A DNA stretch of 64,000 nucleotides, taken from Oscillatoria sp. FACHB-1407. Its GTDB lineage: Bacteria; Cyanobacteriota; Cyanobacteriia; Elainellales; Elainellaceae. How positions within the stretch are numbered: position 1 is the first letter of the stretch; every line of letters starts with the position of its first letter. Shown here piece by piece: positions 57,813-64,000 of this stretch. The notes beneath the pieces are model-generated. The model had not been told where the DNA came from. It ran no database searches and saw only the letters and a program-made list of their open reading frames with translations. The stretch lies in contig NZ_JACJSA010000006.1 of the NCBI RefSeq assembly GCF_014697545.1, positions 186,001 through 250,000 on the forward strand. The letters run 5' to 3'. The translations under genes were made by a program, and so were the position numbers.

Positions 57813-60673
57813 ACAACCACTCGACCCCATACGAATATCGGGTTGGGGGCAGTCTGCCCGTGGATGCCCCCAGCTATGTCGAACGGCAGGCAGACCAGGA
57901 CTTGTACACCGCCCTGCAAGCAGGGGAATTTTGCTATGTGCTGAACTCGCGCCAGATGGGCAAGTCGAGCTTGCGGGTGCGAACGATGCGACGGTTGCAG
58001 CAGGAGGGCTTTGCCTGCGCCGACATCGATATTACGGGAATTGGTACGAAGAACATCACCGACGAGCAGTGGTATGGCGGGTTGATCGACACACTGATCC
58101 ACAAGCTGCACCTGACCCACATCGACCTGGTGGAGTGGTGGGAGCAGGAACGGTTGCTCTCCCCGGTGCAGAAATTTGGCAAGTTTATTGATGCCGTCCT
58201 CCTCAGCGACATTGCCCAACCGATCGCCCTCTTTATTGACGAGATCGACAGTATCTTTAAGCTCGACTTTAAGGACGATTTCTTTGCCCTGATCCGTTCC
58301 TTCTATAATCGGCGGGTGGATGATCCCCGCTATCAACGGCTATCGTTTGTCCTCTTAGGGGTTGCCACTCCCTCGGATCTGATTGCCGACAAGAGCCGCA
58401 CCCAGTTCAACATTGGCAGAGCGATCGCCCTCAACGGTTTCCAACCCCACGAAGTCGCACCCCTGGCACCTGGACTGGCGGCAAAAACCACCCATCCCCA
58501 AGCCGTATTAGCCGCGATTTTAGAATGGACGGGGGGACAACCCTTCCTCACCCAAAAACTCTGTCAACTGGTGCTGACCTTACCGGACAGCATTCCCCCC
58601 GATGAGGAAGCCGCTGTTGTGGCTCAACTCGTGCGCGATCGCCTCATCACCAACTGGGAATCGCAGGACGAACCTGTGCATTTGCGAACCATTCGCGATC
58701 GCCTGCGTGCCAGCGAGCAACGCACCGGACAACTGCTCGGACTCTATCAGCAGATTTTGCAACAGGGCGAAATTACCGCTGATGGCAGCGAAGAACAGAT
58801 GGAACTGCGCCTCTCCGGTCTGGTGGTCGAACAGCACCAAAGACTCAAGCTCTATAACCCCATCTATGCAGCGGTGTTTGATGCTGCTTGGGTGGAAGAG
58901 GCGCTGGCAAAACTGCGCCCCTATGCCGAAGCCATTAGCATCTGGCTTGCCTCAGACCGCACCGACGAGTCACGCCTGTTGCGCGGTCAGGCATTGCAGG
59001 AAGCCGTGGAGTGGTCGCAGGGCAAAAACCTGAGCCAGGACGACAACGACTTCTTGAGAGCCAGCCAAGAACTCGCCACCCGCGACATGGAAGCGGCACT
59101 CGCCCAGGAAACCGAAGCCAAGCAGATCTTAGAAGCCGCTACCCGCAAAGCCAATCGCCGCAATCGCATTAGTTTAGAGATTTTGGCAATCTCACTCCTG
59201 GTTGCAGCGGGAGCTGCACTCTGGTCATTTCGAGAACTGGACATTGTAGAAAATCGCGCCACCCAACTTTCTGCTGAAGCCGATGCCACCGAAGCCCGAC
59301 TCACAACTGCCCTACAGAACGAAGCCGAGGCAGTCGCAGAACTGAGGCGAGTCACCGCAGAGCGAGAAACCGCTGAACAAGAAACAGAAAAAGCTCAAGA
59401 CCAACTAGAGCGAATCACCGCACGGGCAGAACGCGAACGCGCCACCGCTCAACAACAACTGCAAGCCACCACCCGCCAACTCAACGCCACCAAAACCGAT
59501 CTGACAAACGCCAACCGACAACGACAGACCATCGAAGCCCAAGCCCGACAAGCCGAAGATCGCTTAGCCACCACCACCGCCCGTGCCGACGAAGCCACCG
59601 AGCGTCTGGAGGAAGCCTCCGCTCGTGCGGAAGAAGCCGAACGCCGCACCGGAGAAGCGGTCGCTGCCATGAGTCAGGGCAGAGAAATCTTTGACACCAT
59701 CATCCCCCGGTTAGAAGGTGCTGGAACCTCACTATTTTCCACTGACGACATCAGCACCATCAACGAAGCCTATCAACGCTTTTTAGATGCTGCCGGAGGC
59801 GTAATTGGCGAACAATCCGTTGAAACCCAAAGCCTTTATGGATTAGGTGTTGCTCTCTTAGTACGAGGACGTTACCCCGAAGCATTGGAGACGTATGAAC
59901 AGGCTCTCAAAGGGTTTCAAGCTCAGGGAAATCGCCAGTCAGAAGGCACTACCCTCAATGACATTGGAACGGTTTATGCTTATCAGGGGCAATACGCGAA
60001 AGCACTGGAGTATTACCAACAAGCTCTTGCCATTCGGCGGGAGGTGGGCGATCGCTCTGGTGAAGGAGTTAGTTTGGGTAGTATCGCTTTTGTTTATCAA
60101 AATCAAGGACAGTATTTGCAGGCACTCAACTATTACCAACAAGCTCTTGCCATTGCTCGTGAAGTGGGCGATCGCCGGGGTGAAGGAGTCACCCTCAACA
60201 ACATTGGAGAAATCTATCGCAATCAAGGGCAATACCCGCAGGCACTCGACTATTATCAACAATCTCTTGCTATCACTCAAGAAGTCGGCGATCGCCGTGG
60301 TGAAGGAGTCACCCTCAGCAACATCGGCGGAATTTATTGGGAGCAGAGGCAGTATTCACAGGCTTTAGACTATTACCAACAAGCTCTTGCCATTGCTCGT
60401 GAAGTGGGCGATCGCCTTGGCGAAGGAGTCACCCTCAACAACATTGGCAGTGTTTACGCTAATCAACAACAATATGAGCAGGCATTAAGTTATCTGGAAC
60501 AGGCACTTGCTATCCGTCGTGAGGTAGGCGATCGACAGGGTGAGGGGTTTACGCTGGGTTGGTTAAATACGGTTTATCGGGGATTGGGTCAACCCGATCG
60601 AGCGCAGGAGTTTCAAGCGCAGTGTGTGGCGATTCGAGAAGAGATTGGGGCACCGATCGGGTGTGGTGAGTAA
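57809..60673 (+). CDS. AAA-like ATPase with a membrane segment, coiled coil and TPR repeats
   Basis: A 954-residue protein starting at the ATG at 57809, inside the last codons of the TIR-AAA gene. A start at 57761 would lie within that gene and is rejected. Residues 1-340 form an AAA-like ATPase (P-loop [13 protein letters not shown] at about 46-58; [10 protein letters not shown] Walker B). Then a helical block, one membrane segment (about 454-478, [15 protein letters not shown]), a long coiled coil (about 485-635, Gln/Ala/Glu-rich), and TPR repeats to the end (A[17 protein letters not shown]). The TPR units are almost identical. It probably senses a signal at the membrane and works with the upstream TIR-AAA protein. 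Confidence 0.88.
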   Translation: MNNHSTPYEYRVGGSLPVDAPSYVERQADQDLYTALQAGEFCYVLNSRQMGKSSLRVRTMRRLQQEGFACADIDITGIGTKNITDEQWYGGLIDTLIHKLHLTHIDLVEWWEQERLLSPVQKFGKFIDAVLLSDIAQPIALFIDEIDSIFKLDFKDDFFALIRSFYNRRVDDPRYQRLSFVLLGVATPSDLIADKSRTQFNIGRAIALNGFQPHEVAPLAPGLAAKTTHPQAVLAAILEWTGGQPFLTQKLCQLVLTLPDSIPPDEEAAVVAQLVRDRLITNWESQDEPVHLRTIRDRLRASEQRTGQLLGLYQQILQQGEITADGSEEQMELRLSGLVVEQHQRLKLYNPIYAAVFDAAWVEEALAKLRPYAEAISIWLASDRTDESRLLRGQALQEAVEWSQGKNLSQDDNDFLRASQELATRDMEAALAQETEAKQILEAATRKANRRNRISLEILAISLLVAAGAALWSFRELDIVENRATQLSAEADATEARLTTALQNEAEAVAELRRVTAERETAEQETEKAQDQLERITARAERERATAQQQLQATTRQLNATKTDLTNANRQRQTIEAQARQAEDRLATTTARADEATERLEEASARAEEAERRTGEAVAAMSQGREIFDTIIPRLEGAGTSLFSTDDISTINEAYQRFLDAAGGVIGEQSVETQSLYGLGVALLVRGRYPEALETYEQALKGFQAQGNRQSEGTTLNDIGTVYAYQGQYAKALEYYQQALAIRREVGDRSGEGVSLGSIAFVYQNQGQYLQALNYYQQALAIAREVGDRRGEGVTLNNIGEIYRNQGQYPQALDYYQQSLAITQEVGDRRGEGVTLSNIGGIYWEQRQYSQALDYYQQALAIAREVGDRLGEGVTLNNIGSVYANQQQYEQALSYLEQALAIRREVGDRQGEGFTLGWLNTVYRGLGQPDRAQEFQAQCVAIREEIGAPIGCGE
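59925..60545 (+). repeat. 120-bp tandem repeat encoding TPR units
   Basis: Inside the AAA-TPR gene the word GTGGGCGATCGC (or one base off) recurs at 60044, 60164, 60284, 60404 and 60524, exactly every 120 bp. Each unit is 40 codons, one TPR pair. High base identity between units points to recent expansion. Confidence 0.9.
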
Positions 60674-60679
60674 GGGTTT

Positions 60680-60712
60680 AGATCTGCGACTTCTTGAAGA
60701 AGTCGCAGATCT
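60680..60712. terminator. Near-perfect palindrome after the AAA-TPR gene
   Basis: AGATCTGCGACTTCTT and its exact complement flank a single G, 7 bp beyond the stop. It lacks a T-run, so it may be a REP-like palindrome rather than a classical terminator. It sits just ahead of a RAYT remnant. Confidence 0.7.
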
Positions 60713-60875
60713 GGAGGCAAGGGGCGATCGCTCCGTAGATACCCAACCATCGTCATGGCATTTCGGTCATAACCGACCACCCAATCCGGGTGTGGCATTC
60801 GGACAGAGGCGATCGCACAGACCCAAAAACAATTTGCCAAATGCCGCACCCCAACCACCCCGATTAACCAAAGGA

Positions 60876-61077
60876 TCAGTAGGGGCGATCGTTCTCAATT
60901 TCAAATCGATTACAACGCGACGAATCAATCAACTACGTAAAATGAGCGGCGTTCCCCTATGGCAACGCGACTATTACGATCGCATCATCCGTGACGAAGA
61001 AGCCTTACTATTCATTCGGCAATACATTCAAAACAATCCCCTCGCATGGAGCAAGACCCATTACATCCCGACAACTC
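60876..61077 (+). pseudogene. Remnant of a REP-associated (Y1, IS200-like) transposase
   Basis: The frame gives GAIVLNFKSITTRRINQLRK, then GVPLWQRDYYDRIIRDEEAL and FIRQYIQNNPLAWS. That is the C-terminal part of RAYT (TnpA_REP) proteins, recognisable from FK-x-x-x-T-R-x-I-N, LWQR-x-Y-Y-x-x-I-I-R and the I-x-Q-Y-I-x-x-N-P-x-x-W end. The N-terminal HUH catalytic part is absent, and what precedes this piece in frame does not resemble a transposase. It is a 5'-truncated relic. Confidence 0.75.
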
Positions 61078-61248
61078 ATCGGATGGGTAACAGAATTGAG
61101 GTTCTCGCCTTCCATATTGCGCGACGCTGACGACGATGCTCTACCTCCATCGTGAATAATCACCTTATCGGCGATAGCCGAAACAGGAAGCCCAGAGTAG
61201 CATTGATGGCATCTATTGAGTTCGCACAGGAATTTGACACAAATCATC

Positions 61249-62250
61249 ATGCAACACCTTCGCCAATGGATTGTAGGGCTGGTCATCGCTCTAGTCACAC
61301 TGCTTGGAATTGTGAGCGTACAACCCAAAATCTCTGCCCAAACCCCATCCGAGTTAACCCTGGATGTCGCAGGAGTGCAGGTAGAAGAAATTGCCAATGG
61401 GGTCTACAGTTTCATCTCCAGCACGGATTTTCCCCCTGCCGATCCAGAAAGGGTCGCGATTTGTAATGCCACCGTTGTGATTGGATCAGAGGGTGTTCTG
61501 GTGTTAGATCCATTCCAGAACGAAGCTCTTGCCAACCTTCTCTTTTCCACAGTAGCAACCCTCACCGACCAACCCATTCGATACGTTGTCAATACCCACT
61601 ACCACTTTGACCACTCCGGTGGAAACGCCGCCGTCAAAGCTCAAGGATTTCCAATCCTGGGACGGGGGTTGATTCGGGAGTTTATGCTCACCCGCAACCG
61701 AGAAATGGATCCGAATGTCACTCCTCCAGACGTCGTGGTGAATGGTAAGCAGGAAATTTGGCTGGGCGATCGCCAGGTGCAGTTGATGGAGTTTGATGGT
61801 CATTCCGGTGGCACGGATATGGTGGCGTACATTCCCGATGCCGATGTGCTGGTAGCAGGAGACTTGCTCTTTTCTCAGCGAATTCCCTATCTGGGAGATG
61901 GCAATATTCGGCTGTGGCAAGAAAACCTGGATAAGCTGATCAGCAGCTATGGAACGGCGAAAGCTGTGCCGGGACATGGACCCATGGGCGATCGCACCAC
62001 TCTCGTGACCCAGAAGACCTATCTCGCTGACCTGGAAGCTCTGGCTGTGGGGTGGCGAGAAGCAGGGTTGTCTCAGGAGGAAGCCATTGCTCAAACCACG
62101 GTTCCTGCTGCTTATGCAGATTATCTGTTTCAGGGGCTATTTCCTAACAATTTAGAGGTTGCTTATCAGCAGATTGTTTTGGGACAGGATGATGCAGCGT
62201 CGATTCAACAATACTTCGCGGCTCAACCGCCGCAATTGAAAGCTCTCTAA
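61249..62250 (+). CDS. Exported metallo-beta-lactamase-fold hydrolase
   Basis: A 333-residue MBL-fold protein. The start at the ATG at 61249 gives a good signal peptide (RQWIVGLVIALVTLLGIVSV, cleavage near ISAQ); an earlier TTG at 61216 would add residues before it. The metal site is VNTHYHFDHSGGNAAV (H-x-H-x-D-H). Further ligands are in DGHSGGTDMVAYIPDADVL with AGDLLF, and VPGHGPMGDR. The fold is that of lactonases and SoxH-like hydrolases acting outside the cytoplasm; I cannot name the substrate. The region upstream carries the RAYT remnant. Confidence 0.85.
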   Translation: MQHLRQWIVGLVIALVTLLGIVSVQPKISAQTPSELTLDVAGVQVEEIANGVYSFISSTDFPPADPERVAICNATVVIGSEGVLVLDPFQNEALANLLFSTVATLTDQPIRYVVNTHYHFDHSGGNAAVKAQGFPILGRGLIREFMLTRNREMDPNVTPPDVVVNGKQEIWLGDRQVQLMEFDGHSGGTDMVAYIPDADVLVAGDLLFSQRIPYLGDGNIRLWQENLDKLISSYGTAKAVPGHGPMGDRTTLVTQKTYLADLEALAVGWREAGLSQEEAIAQTTVPAAYADYLFQGLFPNNLEVAYQQIVLGQDDAASIQQYFAAQPPQLKAL

Positions 62251-62353
62251 CCAACTTGCTAACACTGATAGGACTGACAATGTCCTGCGTGGACTAGACG
62301 AACGAAGAAAATGATACCAATTTGAATTGGCTTCGCTGCACAGGATTCCGTAA

Positions 62354-62373
62354 GGGCGTTTCGCGAAACGCCC
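62354..62373. repeat. Perfect 20-bp palindrome, copy 2
   Basis: GGGCGTTTCGCGAAACGCCC, same as 51908-51927, here followed by CTACCCC. It lies in the spacer between the MBL hydrolase and the transporter genes. Confidence 0.9.
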
Positions 62374-62421
62374 CTACCCCGTGATCTGCCACAATCAAAC
62401 ATTAAATCGGTATGAGATGCT

Positions 62422-63075
62422 ATGGGCTGGATTACACAAGCTGTCATTACCGGAACAACTGCCTTTATTGCTACCAATATTGATGACATCGTTATCCTGA
62501 TGTTGTTTTTTGCTCAGGTCAACACCACATTTCGCCCCCGACACATCATTATTGGTCAATACCTCGGATTTGCGGTTTTAATTCTGGCGAGTTTGCCGGG
62601 TTTCTTTGGAGGGTTGTTGATTCCGCGAGAATGGATTGGATTATTAGGCTTTTTGCCGATCGCCATTGGATTAAAGCAGTGGTTCAGTCCAGATGACGAT
62701 GATGCAGTAAAAACCGTATCCGACGAGCTAATGCATCCCACCGAAAAGTCATCCCTCTCCTTCAATTTGGCAAAGGTGCTGGCTCCTCAAAGCTATAGTG
62801 TGGCAGCAGTTACTATTGCCAATGGTGGAGACAATATTGGTATATACATTCCACTTTTTGCCAACTCTAACTTAACAGTGTTAGGTATAACACTGATTGT
62901 TTTTTTTGTGTTAATTGCTGTGTGGTGTGCTGTTGCCTATCGACTCGCCCACTTCCCAGCGATCGCTCATGTGTTAACTCGACATGGTCATGCGATCGTA
63001 CCATTTGTGTTAATCGGCTTGGGTATTTTCATTCTGGTGGAAAGTAAAACCTATCGACTTCTGAATTGGAGTTAA
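62422..63075 (+). CDS. CadD-like cadmium-resistance membrane transporter
   Basis: A 217-residue membrane protein. It opens with AVITGTTAFIATNIDDIVIL, and the N-I-D-D in a first helix with the NGGDNIGIY repeat in the second half is the CadD signature. Five to six membrane segments are visible (YLGFAVLILASLPGFFGGLL, WIGLLGFLPIAIGL, LGITLIVFFVLIAVWCAVAY, IVPFVLIGLGIFILVE). A loop with a cluster of aspartates (SPDDDDAVKTVSDE) separates the halves. CadD proteins confer resistance to cadmium in Gram-positive bacteria; in cyanobacteria the role is not tested for this copy. No regulator such as CadC is adjacent. Confidence 0.83.
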   Translation: MGWITQAVITGTTAFIATNIDDIVILMLFFAQVNTTFRPRHIIIGQYLGFAVLILASLPGFFGGLLIPREWIGLLGFLPIAIGLKQWFSPDDDDAVKTVSDELMHPTEKSSLSFNLAKVLAPQSYSVAAVTIANGGDNIGIYIPLFANSNLTVLGITLIVFFVLIAVWCAVAYRLAHFPAIAHVLTRHGHAIVPFVLIGLGIFILVESKTYRLLNWS

Positions 63076-63118
63076 TTTCTGCATCCCACTCTGTCAGGTT
63101 CTACTCTGTCAGGTCACA

Positions 63119-63886
63119 CTATGCCATTAAAAAATAGAACATAACAACAAACATCAACACCACACTCACTTGCACAGCGGAGTCAACTTTTGTTAGCTCC
63201 TTCTTTTTACGCTGGGATCTCAGGCTAGAGCGAGTTGTAGCAGGTTGCGCGACGGGCAGACGATACCCCTCATCGAGCGTAATTTGTATCGTATCTACTG
63301 AAAGTTTCTCCAAAACTGGTTCTGGAGTACTTTCTGTAGAGTTGTGCGAGTCACGGTTTGTCTTATCTGATTCCGGAGGGGGTTCAACGGTCAACGATGG
63401 AGTTAACGAAGGCGGAACTAAAACAGGTTCCGGAATGGCTGTGGGCAGAGGAGAGGCAGGAGGTGCGATCGCGTCTACTTTCACAGCAACTGGTTCAGGC
63501 GTTTTTGGCTCAACCTGTTGGGTAACCACTGGGGCGGATACCGGAGTGGTGACGGTTTCAACGGAGGGTTGGGGGGATGGCTCTAGCAAAAACTCAGCAA
63601 TCCAATCCGGGAAGTCTTCATCAACTTGCCACGCATACAACCGAACTCCAACAACAGACGCAGGGCGAAGGCGCAAAATGCCACGTCGGGTAAAGGCGAT
63701 CGTGGCGTGTTGATTGAGTAGGCGAGGTGCTCGAAACATTAACTGAAGACACCCATCCTGTAAAATCGCCTTGACCCGAATTTTTTCCGAGATCAGCGCG
63801 TCATTCATCAGAACGGCGATCGCCGCTGCATCGCCTTGCTTCGCCCGTTCCATCAAAGCCTGTAAAACAGTCATGAGAGAAGCCAT
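63119..63886 (-). CDS. Hypothetical protein with a C-terminal membrane anchor, 255 aa
   Basis: Starts at 63886 or at the next ATG at 63874. The N-terminal 115 residues form a compact domain (MERAKQGDAAAIAVLMNDAL, KIRVKAILQDGCLQLMFRAP, RLRPASVVGVRLYAWQVDED, PDWIAEFLLE). A long Pro/Thr/Val/Glu linker of about 110 residues follows, then a basic stretch (RSSLRSQRKKKELTK) and a single hydrophobic segment at the very end (VQVSVVLMFVVMFYFLMA), typical of tail-anchored proteins. The N-terminal domain resembles a type common in cyanobacteria, but I have no name for it. Topology would place the domain in the cytoplasm. Confidence 0.75.
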   Translation of the reverse strand: MASLMTVLQALMERAKQGDAAAIAVLMNDALISEKIRVKAILQDGCLQLMFRAPRLLNQHATIAFTRRGILRLRPASVVGVRLYAWQVDEDFPDWIAEFLLEPSPQPSVETVTTPVSAPVVTQQVEPKTPEPVAVKVDAIAPPASPLPTAIPEPVLVPPSLTPSLTVEPPPESDKTNRDSHNSTESTPEPVLEKLSVDTIQITLDEGYRLPVAQPATTRSSLRSQRKKKELTKVDSAVQVSVVLMFVVMFYFLMA

Positions 63887-63989
63887 CCACCATTACAAAA
63901 CAATTCCCGATGGATATCCGGCAATTGCTTTGTCATATTATAGTACTTTTGTACGATAGACGTTGTCAAAATTTGGCATTCTCCACAGG

Positions 63990-64000
63990 TATAGCCGTAG
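63990..64000. mobile_element. MITE-like element, family A, cut off at the window edge
   Basis: TATAGCCGTAG at the last bases matches the end of the other copies. The rest lies beyond the window. Confidence 0.5.

Overview
The window comes from a cyanobacterium, probably a filamentous one. It encodes a photosystem I core subunit (psaB), an NDH-1 subunit (ndhK), chlorophyll and bilin enzymes (chlM, a bchE-type cyclase, ho1), and the palindrome GCGATCGC (HIP1) is scattered throughout. The intergenic DNA is full of heptamer arrays and small palindromic elements typical of large cyanobacterial genomes. I worked from sequence alone, so names rest on remembered family motifs, not searches.

Layout. 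1-9 kb: the 5' part of ligA, two heptamer arrays, a secreted TPR protein, fbaA, a Uma2 relic, tRNA-Lys(UUU), an aldose-epimerase-like protein and a degenerate CapA-like membrane protein. 9-22 kb: a pentapeptide-repeat membrane protein, a coiled-coil protein, trpC, lpdA, nagA (its C-terminus runs into a heptamer array), chlM, ho1, accC and cofH. chlM-ho1-accC lies between two inverted copies of a 38-bp sequence. 22-31 kb: small membrane/OB-fold proteins, a vMAP-type signalling NTPase preceded by repeated TTCAG motifs, an unknown 431-aa protein, a DM13 protein, an orphan histidine kinase, a pirin and azoR. 31-44 kb: a BchE-type radical SAM cyclase fused to a response-regulator receiver domain, a nitronate-monooxygenase-like protein, alkB, a flavin disulfide reductase and a 1951-aa kinase with 13 PAS domains. 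44-48 kb: ndhK and psaB, each away from its usual operon partners (ndhC/ndhJ and psaA). 48-64 kb: an accessory region with a triple-TIR/Cache transmembrane receptor, a calpain-like protease, an overlapping gene pair (TIR-AAA ATPase and AAA-TM-coiled coil-TPR), an MBL hydrolase and a CadD-like transporter.

How they fit together. Metabolic genes are mostly single transcription units ending in hairpins, with few operons. The most promising undescribed material is the 48.5-60.7 kb cluster, where a Cache-sensing TIR receptor, a calpain-like protease and a TIR/AAA plus AAA/TPR pair lie together; this could be a defence or programmed-death module. The second is the BchE-receiver fusion, which would place an oxygen-independent chlorophyll-ring cyclase under phosphorelay control. 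The third is the solitary, divergent psaB. These functional links are inferences.
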